This document shows positions 8,836-16,037 of a DNA stretch of 64,000 nucleotides, one piece after another. The position numbers and the translations under genes were made by a program. Each line of letters starts with the position of its first letter. Positions within the stretch are counted from its first letter, which is position 1. This stretch comes from Hydrogenophaga taeniospiralis (GTDB lineage: Bacteria > Pseudomonadota > Gammaproteobacteria > Burkholderiales > Burkholderiaceae_C). Location of the stretch: assembly GCF_020510445.1 (NCBI RefSeq), contig NZ_JAHBAG010000001.1, positions 596,501 through 660,500 of the forward strand. Direction: 5' to 3'. A model generated the notes under the pieces. It saw nothing but the letters and a program-made list of their open reading frames with translations. It was not told the origin of the DNA and searched no databases.

Positions 8836-9671
8836 GCCGTTGCGACCTCCTGGGCTGGCATGCGCGGCAGAACCGAGAGGTCGATCCAACGCGGGTCTTC
8901 AAAGGCGGGAAACAACAGGGAAACGGCTTTCCGGCCGTGCGGCTTGTCAGAGGGTGGCCCCTGCCGCTTGAGGCCAGTTCGGTATTCGAGCGCTGCCACC
9001 AGGGTCTCGGCATCGCAGGCCCGGTCAGTCCAGGGAACGGCCACCAGGTCGAGATCACGGGTGAAACTGCCATGCAGCGTGATCGCGTACCCGTGCTGCC
9101 AGGCAGCGATCCGCGCCTTGGTGAACGCGGCGGCATAGTCCGGATCAATGATGCCGAATACGGGCCCAGACTGCAGCTCATCGACCATGCGCGACAGGTG
9201 AAGGTTGGCGGCTTCTAGGCCGGCGTTCTCGGCCTGGAGCATGCCCAGCTCGCAAGGACTGACGGCGTTGATCCGCACCAGGTAGGCGTGCTCCCAGGTG
9301 GCAGGATCACCGGCCAGACCGGCGCGAGATGGATGCGGGTCGAACACGATCTGGCCGTTGCACCCGACCACGGCGTGGCCGACGCCATTCCCGCGCGGGC
9401 TGGGGCCGCTGATTTCATGAAACACATCGCCGTCGTCGCCGAAGAAGGCCTGGCCCGCGCGAACTGGCACATTGAGATAGACAAAGCCATGCGAACGGAC
9501 GAAGGCCTGCAGCCTCTCCCAGTAGGTCACCGGTTCGCCTGCCGCTTCCTGGAGGAAGTGCGGAACGGCAGTGATGGGAAGGTCCAGCAGCGAGGCGACT
9601 ACCGCGCGTTGGCAGTCACCGTACTGGCCGTTGTCCGGGTCGTGAATGAACTCCTGATCGACGGGCGTCAT
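8832..9671 (-). CDS. two-domain protein: C39-like cysteine-protease fold plus nucleotidyltransferase-like domain
   Basis: A 279-aa protein starting MTPVDQEFIHDP; ATGA overlap with the upstream gene fixes the start. Residues about 15-130 show a papain/C39-like layout: GDCQRAVVASLLDLP with a candidate Cys, a later GHAVVGCNGQIVFDPHP with His and Asp. Residues about 150-270 contain HGSFTRDLDLVAVPW, a pattern resembling the GS-x-x-RDLD signature of nucleotidyltransferase-fold proteins, seen in phage proteins of unknown role. Both domains occur in phages, usually separately. The substrate is unknown. It lies between GemA and Mor in the early operon. Confidence 0.6.
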   Translation of the reverse strand: MTPVDQEFIHDPDNGQYGDCQRAVVASLLDLPITAVPHFLQEAAGEPVTYWERLQAFVRSHGFVYLNVPVRAGQAFFGDDGDVFHEISGPSPRGNGVGHAVVGCNGQIVFDPHPSRAGLAGDPATWEHAYLVRINAVSPCELGMLQAENAGLEAANLHLSRMVDELQSGPVFGIIDPDYAAAFTKARIAAWQHGYAITLHGSFTRDLDLVAVPWTDRACDAETLVAALEYRTGLKRQGPPSDKPHGRKAVSLLFPAFEDPRWIDLSVLPRMPAQEVATA

Positions 9672-10195
9672 TGGGCTTCCCCTGTTTGCGATTTGGTGCA
9701 AGTCGGGGCTTTGGCCTGGATCTGTTCCTGCAGCTTCGCCCGCTCAGCGCGGGTGAGCATGGCCTTGAGGGCTTCGATGACTTTGGAGGCGTCGGCCGTG
9801 GGCAGGAACTTGACGTCGGAGACGCCCTTGCCGGTGTGGCGGCCGACGAATGCCAGGAGCGCGGCTTCGCTGGCGTCTCGCAGGCCACCGGCGGCGCCGA
9901 TCTTTTTCCAGAGCCACTTGATCTTGGCGGCCTGGTCGAAGGGTTTGAAGGTGGAGCCCTTGGGCTTGTAGCCGCCGGTGGCCATGAGGGCGAGCACCTT
10001 GGCGCGGCCTGCTGCGTCCAGTTCAGCCGCGCTGGTTTTTCCGGTGAGGTCGAACAGGTGGTAGCGGTAGTCGTCATCGCTCCAGGCCAGGGCAGCCTTG
10101 CCCTGGTGGATTTGGCCGAGCTCGCGCTTGCGCTGGGCGTCGGCGTTGGCCTGGTTGGCGTGGGCCGTGAAGTTGCGGCGGGTGGTGGTGGCCAT
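9668..10195 (-). CDS. GemA-like (Mu gp16 family, DUF1018) protein
   Basis: A 175-aa protein with the family core: RRELGQIHQGKAALAWSDDDYRYHLFDLTGKTSAAEL near the N-terminus and GGYKPKGSTFKPFDQAAKIKWLWKKIGAAGGL in the middle. In Mu, GemA modulates expression and host DNA topology during the lytic cycle. The gene is expected in Mu-like early operons. Its stop overlaps the next gene as ATGA. Unusually, about 330 bp separate it from the preceding leftward gene, although the rest of the operon is gapless. Confidence 0.85.
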   Translation of the reverse strand: MATTTRRNFTAHANQANADAQRKRELGQIHQGKAALAWSDDDYRYHLFDLTGKTSAAELDAAGRAKVLALMATGGYKPKGSTFKPFDQAAKIKWLWKKIGAAGGLRDASEAALLAFVGRHTGKGVSDVKFLPTADASKVIEALKAMLTRAERAKLQEQIQAKAPTCTKSQTGEAQ

Positions 10196-10330
10196 GGCTT
10201 TTAAACGATGGAGGTGAAAAGGCTGCGCATCAGTTCAGCGTTGCGCTGGGACAAGTCGATCGCTTGGCAAAAACCGGTCGTGATAAAAGAATCTGCCGCA
10301 GGGCACGTCGCCCTATACAAGGATCGAGCG

Positions 10331-10519
10331 ATGGAAACACTGGACCTGGCCACTGTGCTGAAAGCTGAGAGAGATGCACGAGCGATAGGCACTGCACACA
10401 TGGAAGGGCTACGCGCCGCCGCCTTCCAATGGATTGAGGCAAGCCAATCCGGCTGTCTCAATCTCGGCCCAGGTGTACGTGAAGCGTTGGAACGCATCAC
10501 AGCAGCACCAATGGGTTGA
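10331..10519 (+). CDS. possible small moron gene opposite to the early operon
   Basis: This sits in the only real gap (10196-10529) of the leftward operon and reads the other way. The ATG at 10331 has AAGGA seven bases upstream and gives a 62-aa Glu/Ala/Arg-rich peptide beginning METLDLATVLKAERDARAIG. The same frame is open back to an ATG at 10208, so a 103-aa form is possible. A TTGGCA at 10265 could serve as a -35 element. There is no recognised family. It may be an independently expressed accessory gene, or a chance frame. Confidence 0.4.
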   Translation: METLDLATVLKAERDARAIGTAHMEGLRAAAFQWIEASQSGCLNLGPGVREALERITAAPMG

Positions 10520-10529
10520 TGTAGAGGGC

Positions 10530-10823
10530 TCATCGCAGCAACCTCGGGCGCGCAGGCGGCAAGGCGGTCTTCACGGCAGGCGTTGGGAAAGGCTCGCCGT
10601 GGGGCATGCTGATCTGGCTTTGGCTCACCAGCAGGAACTCGACGCGCAGGGGTTCTTCCTGAACTTGGTAAAGCTCCCTGTGGCCCTTGAAATCGATCTC
10701 GACCTGCACGGCGTGCTGCAGGGCTTCGAGCACCTTCATGGCCTTGTCGGCCGGCAGCAGGATGCGCTGATAGCCGATGTGCAGGCATGCCATCTGCACG
10801 GGTTTGGTGGGTGCGCGGCTCAT
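10530..10823 (-). CDS. small conserved early phage protein
   Basis: A 97-aa protein starting MSRAPTKPVQMACLHIGYQR. The core (GYQRILLPADKAMKVLEALQHAVQVEIDF) looks like a compact alpha/beta domain also seen in early regions of Mu-like prophages; no function is known to me. Its start overlaps the upstream stop as ATGA. The C-terminus is rich in Pro, Ala and Arg and may be variable. Confidence 0.65.
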   Translation of the reverse strand: MSRAPTKPVQMACLHIGYQRILLPADKAMKVLEALQHAVQVEIDFKGHRELYQVQEEPLRVEFLLVSQSQISMPHGEPFPTPAVKTALPPARPRLLR

Positions 10824-11101
10824 GCGGACACCCAGCCCGTCTCGCGGGTCCAGTGCATCAGCACGTTGCGCGTTGGTATGGTGCTGCCACTGCCCGACGG
10901 GATGCAGATCACGATCCGCATCCCGATGTGCGTTCCTGAAAGGCGGCCCAACGAATCGGCTGCCTCTAGGAACTCAGGTGGTGCGTCACCGGCATCGAAG
11001 TTCAACGCGCTGCGCCACGCGCCGGATTGGTTGATCTGCAGCTGCGCCGGGCGAGGAAGCCGCTTGTGCTTCGCCGCGGCTGCGGTGTTGTCGGCGCTCA
11101 T
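10820..11101 (-). CDS. small early phage protein
   Basis: A 93-aa protein starting MSADNTAAAAKHKRLPRPAQ. ATGA overlaps on both sides fix its limits. The basic N-terminus (KHKRLPRP) is followed by a compact domain with GMRIVICIPSGSGS. No family is recognised and nucleic-acid binding is only a guess from charge. It is part of the tightly coupled early operon. Confidence 0.6.
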   Translation of the reverse strand: MSADNTAAAAKHKRLPRPAQLQINQSGAWRSALNFDAGDAPPEFLEAADSLGRLSGTHIGMRIVICIPSGSGSTIPTRNVLMHWTRETGWVSA

Positions 11102-11799
11102 GCAATTGCCCTCCGCTCTTCGGTTCCACCCACACCACGGTGCAGCTCGGCGGCCTTGCCTGCCCGGTAGCCGGCGGCGATGTGGCCGTGATCCACTCGT
11201 CGCTTCTTCGTGGTGTCGCGCACCTTGCCGTCGGCCAGGTCCGGGTGCTCGCGCTGCATGTAGGCCAGCAGCAGGGTTTCGTTCTTGCCTGACTGGGCGA
11301 ACGCTTCGACCTTCGCTTCCACGCCGGCCACCCAGCCCACGGCAAACGCATCGCCGCGTGCGGTCTTGGTGATGGGCTTGCAGTTCTTGGGCTGTTTGGC
11401 GATGTGCGCCAGGCGCGCGGTGGCGCACTGGCGGATCAGCACTTCGGCGGCATAGGCTGCCACCTCGGGCGCAGTGTCAATGCCGACGAACACCCAATGC
11501 CGCGTGCGGGTGAAGTTGCCAGCGGCGTTGTAGGCGCCTTTCAGGCTTCCGAAGGTCTCGCAGCCGAAGGCATCGGCCACGAGGTGCACCAGCGCGAGCT
11601 CCCAGCGGTTGGCGGCGGCTGATCGTGCTTTGACGCGTGCCTCGCTCACGTCGGCCAGGGAGATGTCTTCCTCGGCCAAGCCGAACGCTTGCATGAGCTT
11701 CTGGGCATGGCGCAGCGCGGCCGCGGCTTCGTGTTCGTTTGCGCTGCGCGAGAGCGCCAGGCACTTCTTGATTTTCTTGAGGGCGTCGTCGCGGGTCAT
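11098..11799 (-). CDS. DUF2786 protein
   Basis: A 233-aa protein with the DUF2786 N-terminus (RDDALKKIKKCLALSRSANEHEAAAALRHAQKLM) in its first 40 residues. This is followed by a longer domain with HWVFVGIDTAPEVAAYAAEVL and a basic C-terminus (RDTTKKRRVDHGHIAAGYRAGKAAEL). DUF2786 proteins are common in phage early regions and resemble nucleic-acid-associated proteins, but no activity is established. ATGA overlap with the downstream gene and a similar overlap upstream place it firmly in the operon. Confidence 0.75.
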   Translation of the reverse strand: MTRDDALKKIKKCLALSRSANEHEAAAALRHAQKLMQAFGLAEEDISLADVSEARVKARSAAANRWELALVHLVADAFGCETFGSLKGAYNAAGNFTRTRHWVFVGIDTAPEVAAYAAEVLIRQCATARLAHIAKQPKNCKPITKTARGDAFAVGWVAGVEAKVEAFAQSGKNETLLLAYMQREHPDLADGKVRDTTKKRRVDHGHIAAGYRAGKAAELHRGVGGTEERRAIA

Positions 11800-12422
11800 G
11801 ACCGAACCTCCAGTGCCGTGTCACCCTGCTCGCACAGTTCCACCAGGCGCTCCACGTCGAAGTGGGGCCCGAAGATGGGTTTCCCTCGGTAGATGAACTG
11901 TTCGCGGGCTTCGTGCTCCAGGCTGGTCAGCACGCACTTGAGCGCGGTCTGCACCAGCTCGCTGGGCGTTATGTGCGCGGAGAGCTGCCACTTGCGCGTG
12001 GTCTGCCTCACTGGCCTGCCGCCGGACAAGTTGCAGGGCGCGTGGAAGGTCGCCTGCAGGTAGGTGGCACCGATGAAGTTGCCCACCAGGAGAAAGGTGT
12101 AGCCGGGGAACCCGATCAGGCGCAGCACCGCCTTGGCGCGGGCCGCATCCATGCGGGGCTCGGCCGGCACCTGGCTGGCTTGGGCTCGGCGCAGCTGCTG
12201 TGGCTTGACCAGCCACTGCCAGATGCCGAGCAGCGAGGTGACCGTGAAGCCGGCCTGTTGCGCGATGAAGAACCAATGCTGGTTGTCTGCACCGAACACG
12301 ATCCAGCCGATGTTGCTGGCGAACCAGGCCACGAAGGCCCAGCCGGCAAAGCGGCTGCGCGTGGCGAGCAGTAGCGCGCCGAGCAGGCCCAAGGCGGCGG
12401 AGAGGATTTCAACGAACGGCAT
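11796..12422 (-). CDS. membrane protein fused to a phage early-region domain
   Basis: A 208-aa protein starting MPFVEILSAALGLLGALLLA. Residues 1-75 form about three membrane helices (GWAFVAWFASNIGWIVFG, WFFIAQQAGFTVTSLLGIWQWL) resembling half of a PnuC-like nicotinamide riboside transporter. Residues about 95-205 are soluble (RLIGFPGYTFLLVGNFIGATYLQ, ITPSELVQTALKCVLTSLEHEARE, GKPIFGPHFDVERLVEL) and resemble a domain I associate with separate small phage proteins. A GTG lies just upstream, but the ATG at 12422 overlaps the preceding stop as TGATG. The combination may anchor a regulator at the membrane; this is inference. Confidence 0.55.
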   Translation of the reverse strand: MPFVEILSAALGLLGALLLATRSRFAGWAFVAWFASNIGWIVFGADNQHWFFIAQQAGFTVTSLLGIWQWLVKPQQLRRAQASQVPAEPRMDAARAKAVLRLIGFPGYTFLLVGNFIGATYLQATFHAPCNLSGGRPVRQTTRKWQLSAHITPSELVQTALKCVLTSLEHEAREQFIYRGKPIFGPHFDVERLVELCEQGDTALEVRS

Positions 12423-13008
12423 CACTCAACCCTCCACACACCACAGCCCTCGGCCATCACACGAACGCTGAGCACACGCCCAGTGGCCTTTTTGAACTTC
12501 GTCACGGCGCTGCCGAGCGCGGATCGCGCCTCGGCCGGCAGCATGTACGAGTCGCCCACTTCCAGCTTGCCCAGGAATGCGGGCCAATCCATTGCGGGCT
12601 GGCGACCTGCGGGAAGCGGGACACCCTTCTGGATTTCGATGGTCGAAAGATCGAAGGTGAAGGCCTTGGATGCGCGCCTGTGCGACGATCCTTCCTTTGC
12701 CGGGGGGGGTTACCAGCATCGCCCTTGGCGGGCCATGAGGCTCGGCCCTCGGTCACGCCATTGCCCTTCTCCAGTTGGGCGGCGAATTGCCGGAGGTTCG
12801 GTCCGGCGCTGTAGACCGAACCATCGAGGGTTAGGTAGCCAGCCTCAACGGCCAGCTTCAAGTTGCTTCCCACGTTGCTGACGGCCACGTTGTGGTTGGC
12901 CGATATTTCGCGGGACAGCAGCTCTTCGTCGGGCAGGCGAACGAAGTAGCGACAGACCTGGTCAGGGAGGCTGTCAGTACGGGGGATGTACGGCGCGCCC
13001 ATGCTCAC
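12422..13008 (-). pseudogene. early phage protein interrupted by a poly-C frameshift
   Basis: The frame starting MSMGAPYIPRTDSLPDQVCR (ATG at 13008, ATGA overlap with DUF3164) looks real through about residue 100 and resembles a winged-helix protein (LLSREISANHNVAVSNVGSNL). It then turns into a Ser/Arg/Pro-rich shadow. A different frame continues with believable protein (FTFDLSTIEIQKGVPLPAG, MDWPAFLGKLEVGDSYMLPA, VRVMAEGCGVWRVE) and stops at 12422-12424, overlapping the next ATG as TGATG. The switch falls at eight consecutive C residues on the minus strand (12702-12709). One extra C, or a -1 shift, joins the halves into about 195 aa. It could be an assembly error, slippage or a true mutation. 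Confidence 0.65.
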
Positions 13009-13622
13009 ACCCCCGCCACGTCAAGGTTGATCGCCTGGTACGAGCCCGTCTCGTCGCGCTCGTAGAAGCGGATGTAGGTCTTGCTGCTGGAGACACGCAT
13101 GCTGTCTCCGATCGCGGCCATGGCGCGCGTCCAGGTTGGATCGTCAATGGCGAGGCGGCGCAGGCCGAGCACCCTGCCCGTGTTGACCGTACCGGCCTTG
13201 TCCACCTGGAAGGCGTCGTTCACCAACACCTTGATGTTGCTGTTGCTGCCCTTGGCCCAGGTGTGGATGCATTCGTCGATGAGGGCCTTGGCCGCCTGCA
13301 GGCGCTCGTCGAAGACGATGGAATCCTGCACCGCACGGGTGATCTTGTAGCGACCGTCAAAGCTCACCAGCGTGACGTTGCCTTTGTCGCCGCCGGTCTT
13401 CACGTCGTATTGCTGCAGGCTGCGGTTGATGAAGTCCTGAATCGTGATCATCGCGTTCGTCTTGAAGCCGAAAAGCGATGCGCTCATGTCCTTCGCCGCT
13501 TCCGCCAGCTCGACGACTGTGGTGTGGCGGTCTTTGTCGATGTCCTTGATCTTTGCGGTGGGGATGAGCGCGCCGTTGGCGTCTTGCCAGTAGCCGGCGG
13601 GGATGGTGTTTTTTTCAGCCAT
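13005..13622 (-). CDS. DUF3164 protein of Mu-like phages
   Basis: A 205-aa protein starting MAEKNTIPAGYWQDANGALI, with the family features KIKDIDKDRHTTVVELAEAA, GNVTLVSFDGRYKITRAVQDSIVFDERLQAAKALIDECI and a C-terminus with SKTYIRFYERDETGSYQAINLDV. DUF3164 genes occur in early operons of Mu-like phages next to MuB; the function is unknown. Overlap with the downstream gene is ATGA. A 17-bp gap precedes it. Confidence 0.85.
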   Translation of the reverse strand: MAEKNTIPAGYWQDANGALIPTAKIKDIDKDRHTTVVELAEAAKDMSASLFGFKTNAMITIQDFINRSLQQYDVKTGGDKGNVTLVSFDGRYKITRAVQDSIVFDERLQAAKALIDECIHTWAKGSNSNIKVLVNDAFQVDKAGTVNTGRVLGLRRLAIDDPTWTRAMAAIGDSMRVSSSKTYIRFYERDETGSYQAINLDVAGV

Positions 13623-13639
13623 GGGTGGCTCCTTTGGTT

Positions 13640-13897
13640 TCAGTGAAGGTTGGACGGGTTGGAACGCGGCAATGCGTCCAGGGTGGAGATCAGTAGTCGG
13701 CCGCCCACCTGCAGTGCGGCCTCCGCAGCTGTGCGTGTGCAGCAGGGGTGGCAGCTCGCCACGGCCTGGTAGGTGGCCAGCAGCGCGAGCAACATCAGGC
13801 GATGGCTGGGCGCGGCTTCGGCCATCTCGGCCAAGCGGTTGGTCAGTACCTTGAGCGCCGCGTCATCGGCGGTCAGTTCGGCAGGAGTGAGGCTCAC
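13640..13897 (-). CDS. small early phage protein
   Basis: An 85-aa protein from a GTG at 13897 that overlaps the upstream stop as GTGA. It is helical (LTADDAALKVLTNRLAEMAEAAPSHRLMLLALLATYQAV), with a central CHPCC cysteine cluster that might bind a metal. No family is recognised. Confidence 0.5.
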   Translation of the reverse strand: MSLTPAELTADDAALKVLTNRLAEMAEAAPSHRLMLLALLATYQAVASCHPCCTRTAAEAALQVGGRLLISTLDALPRSNPSNLH

Positions 13898-14130
13898 AGC
13901 GCGCTCCCTTGTCGTTTGTTGTGGAAGGCGTCGGTCAGCACGTCGAAGCCGAGCCGGCCGTCCATGTAGTCGTCGAACAGCGCGTCGGAAACGCTCTGCT
14001 TGTCGGTGTGGGCCGCTGCCGCCAGCTCGGCGACCGTGCGGGGCTCGCCTTCTTTGGGCAGCAGGGCCAGCAGCACGATGCGCAGCTGCGCCAGGTGAGG
14101 CGCGTTGTCTTGCAGTTCCATGAAGGTCAT
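13894..14130 (-). CDS. small early phage protein, possible winged helix
   Basis: A 78-aa protein starting MTFMELQDNAPHLAQLRIVL; the ATGA overlap with the upstream gene decides this start over the much longer frame. The segment LRIVLLALLPKEGEPRTVAELAAAAHTDKQSVSDALFDDY looks like a helix-turn-helix that reads DNA. It is probably a small regulator or DNA-binding early protein. Confidence 0.55.
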   Translation of the reverse strand: MTFMELQDNAPHLAQLRIVLLALLPKEGEPRTVAELAAAAHTDKQSVSDALFDDYMDGRLGFDVLTDAFHNKRQGSAL

Positions 14131-14555
14131 GCCGCTTCTCCCCGGAAAGCGCGACGCTTGCCCATGTGCAGGCTGGGGCATGCCTGGTGGTCCAGGGCGT
14201 CGGGCCGGTAGGTGGGCTGCGATGGCTTGTAGACGGTGTGCATCACGTCGTGCTGGGGCGGCGGGACGATGGATGCGTTGTCTTCGGTGTGGCACGCTTC
14301 GGCGGTAACCGGGGTCAGCGTTTCGCCGGGCAGTTGGTGGCACCCGATGGTGTAGGCGTACAGGGCGCCATGGCGACGGGATTCGGCCTCCTGCAGGAAG
14401 CCGCCGCGCTTGAGCGTGGCGACGTGCTCGGCGACCTCTTCGGCGGCGTACACGCCGTCCCAGTCGCTGGCGATGCGCGCCACGCTCCACCAGCCACCCG
14501 CCCGGGCGACGCCGCGCCAGACGTTGGCGCAGGAATGGGTGATTCCTTTAGCCAT
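14127..14555 (-). CDS. early phage protein with winged-helix-like core
   Basis: A 142-aa protein starting MAKGITHSCANVWRGVARAG. The stretch WWSVARIASDWDGVYAAEEVAEHVATLKRGGFLQEAESRRHGALYAYTIG has the spacing of a winged helix: recognition helix, then a beta-hairpin wing. The C-terminal third is probably disordered. ATGA overlap with the next gene; its start overlaps the preceding reading frame by 8 nt. Confidence 0.55.
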   Translation of the reverse strand: MAKGITHSCANVWRGVARAGGWWSVARIASDWDGVYAAEEVAEHVATLKRGGFLQEAESRRHGALYAYTIGCHQLPGETLTPVTAEACHTEDNASIVPPPQHDVMHTVYKPSQPTYRPDALDHQACPSLHMGKRRAFRGEAA

Positions 14556-14730
14556 GGCGGACCCCTTTGGGCATGTGGGAGCGGCGCGGGCTGATGCAGT
14601 GCGTTTTCACGCGCTCGGCCTCGGGCCAGTCGGACATGGTCTGCATGACGGCCTCGGACTGGTCGATGAACCAGCCCACGCCGGCCAGGCGCTTGCCGTT
14701 GCGCAGCTTGATGGTGACCAGGAACAGCAT
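14548..14730 (-). CDS. very small early phage protein
   Basis: A 60-aa protein starting MLFLVTIKLRNGKRLAGVGW, from an ATG overlapping the upstream stop as TGATG (a GTG lies one codon earlier). The fold looks like a short beta-rich domain with a basic tail. No family is recognised; it is supported mainly by its tight fit between neighbours. Confidence 0.5.
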   Translation of the reverse strand: MLFLVTIKLRNGKRLAGVGWFIDQSEAVMQTMSDWPEAERVKTHCISPRRSHMPKGVRHG

Positions 14731-14954
14731 CACAGCGCCCTCCAGAAGGCCGCCGCGCGCTGGGCGGCGTTGGCTTGGCGCAGCACCAGGCGGTTCAGCT
14801 CGGCGCGCAGCTGGGCCGTGTGTTCGAGGTGCAGCTCGCGCTCGCGGTCCATGAGCATGCTGACGTGGCGGATCTGGTTGGCGATCCAGGCTTCGCGCAG
14901 CGCGTGCACGATGCCGACCGGGCCGCCCTGGGCGAGTCGTTTAAATATGGTCAC
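14730..14954 (-). CDS. small early phage protein, coiled-coil type
   Basis: A 74-aa protein from a GTG at 14952-14954: TIFKRLAQGGPVGIVHALRE, then a long Glu/Arg/Leu-rich helix likely to form a coiled coil (MLMDRERELHLEHTAQLRAE). Its 5' end overlaps the upstream gene by 14 nt. The overlap contains a TTTAAA hexamer, encoding Phe-Lys in this frame and the stop of the upstream gene. Function unknown. Confidence 0.5.
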   Translation of the reverse strand: MTIFKRLAQGGPVGIVHALREAWIANQIRHVSMLMDRERELHLEHTAQLRAELNRLVLRQANAAQRAAAFWRAL

Positions 14955-15402
14955 GGGGAGCCTCCTGGGGTGAAGGGGTGGACGGGGCGCGCACGGTCTT
15001 GCGCGGCACGGGGGTGCGCTCGACGGGTGGTGCGCTGGCTTCGAGATGTGGACACTGGCGACAGGCCTGCCAGTGCTGCATGGCCAGCGGGCTGCCGATG
15101 GGTGGCGGCCGGTGCGCATAGACGCGGCACTGGTCGGCGGTGATGACGTGCTCCTGATCGCCGCCGGATTCGGCGGTGAGGTGGGGGCAGGCGTAGCGGC
15201 CGAAGGTGTGGACCACACGCTCGGCGATGTGGGCCGTGCTGGCCGTGCCGTTGCCGTAGGGGCCGGTGCCGTTGAGCACCATGGACAGCGCGGTGGAGCT
15301 GATGCCGAGCTGCTCGGCGATGCGGGCGCGAACGACGCCGCTGCAGCGCTCGACCAGCAACAAGAACCAGGGCTCTTGCATGTAGGGGCACTGCTGGCTC
15401 AT
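14941..15402 (-). CDS. helix-turn-helix early phage protein
   Basis: A 153-aa protein starting MSQQCPYMQEPWFLLLVERC, fixed by ATGA overlap. RARIAEQLGISSTALSMVLNGTGPYGNGTAS is a clear Cro/CI-type helix-turn-helix. It is followed by a cysteine-containing section (YACPHLTAE, CRQCPHLEA) and a basic proline-rich tail. Similar DNA-binding proteins occur downstream of MuB in Mu-like phages; the target is unknown. Confidence 0.65.
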   Translation of the reverse strand: MSQQCPYMQEPWFLLLVERCSGVVRARIAEQLGISSTALSMVLNGTGPYGNGTASTAHIAERVVHTFGRYACPHLTAESGGDQEHVITADQCRVYAHRPPPIGSPLAMQHWQACRQCPHLEASAPPVERTPVPRKTVRAPSTPSPQEAPRDHI

Positions 15403-16037
15403 GCGCGCGCCTCGTGCTTCACGGACTGGACCAGGGGCGCCGGGTGCGCGGAGGGCGCCGGCATGGGCGGGATGGCGCTGGCTTTGGTGGGCGGCGGTCG
15501 GACGCCACCGTCTTTGACCATGACGTAGCGCTTGCAGCCTTCCACGCGCCGGGCGCTGACCTTGACAACGTCGGGCACCAGCTTTTCCCAGGCGCGCAGG
15601 TAGCCGCCGATCTGGTACTGCGCTTTGGCAAAGTCGCGGCTTCCCGCGTCGATGAGGGTGCTGGCGGCCTCTTCGGAGGTGAGCGTCTTGCGCGAGCGCA
15701 GCAGAGCCCACAGGCGCGTGGACAGCGCGGTGGCATCGGGAAGCGCCGCACCGGGCTGGGCCTGCAAGATGGCGCGGCAGGTGCCCAGCCCCTTGGCCGT
15801 GAGCTTCCAGCGCGGCTCCAGCTTTGCCAAGGTGCGGGTGATGGGCAGCTCGCAGGGCTCAACCAACTTGTGGTTTGCCATGCGCTGCAGCGCCAGGCGC
15901 GCTTTGCCGGGCTGTCCTTTGAGGGCTTCGTCCCAGTCGGCCACGTCCAGAGCGGTGAAGATTTGCGAGGTTTTCTGCACGTGCTGCGCGATCGCCCGCA
16001 GCGTGGCCCCGACAAACCAGGGTTGCACATGCTTCAT
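15399..16037 (-). CDS. early phage protein, probable winged-helix DNA binder
   Basis: A 212-aa protein starting MKHVQPWFVGATLRAIAQHV; ATG 16037 overlaps the upstream stop as TGATG, so the longer start is rejected. It has alternating helical and wing-like segments (GKARLALQRMANHKLVEPCELP, LTSEEAASTLIDAGSRDFAKAQ, RVEGCKRYVMVKDG) suggesting two winged helices, and a proline-rich end. No named family. It sits directly after MuB in the operon. Confidence 0.55.
   Translation of the reverse strand: MKHVQPWFVGATLRAIAQHVQKTSQIFTALDVADWDEALKGQPGKARLALQRMANHKLVEPCELPITRTLAKLEPRWKLTAKGLGTCRAILQAQPGAALPDATALSTRLWALLRSRKTLTSEEAASTLIDAGSRDFAKAQYQIGGYLRAWEKLVPDVVKVSARRVEGCKRYVMVKDGGVRPPPTKASAIPPMPAPSAHPAPLVQSVKHEARA

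Noticed and set aside
12426..12719. 97-aa minus-strand frame at the poly-C tract
   Set aside because: It is the third, non-coding frame of the interrupted early gene; the neighbouring frame continues the protein and overlaps the next start correctly.
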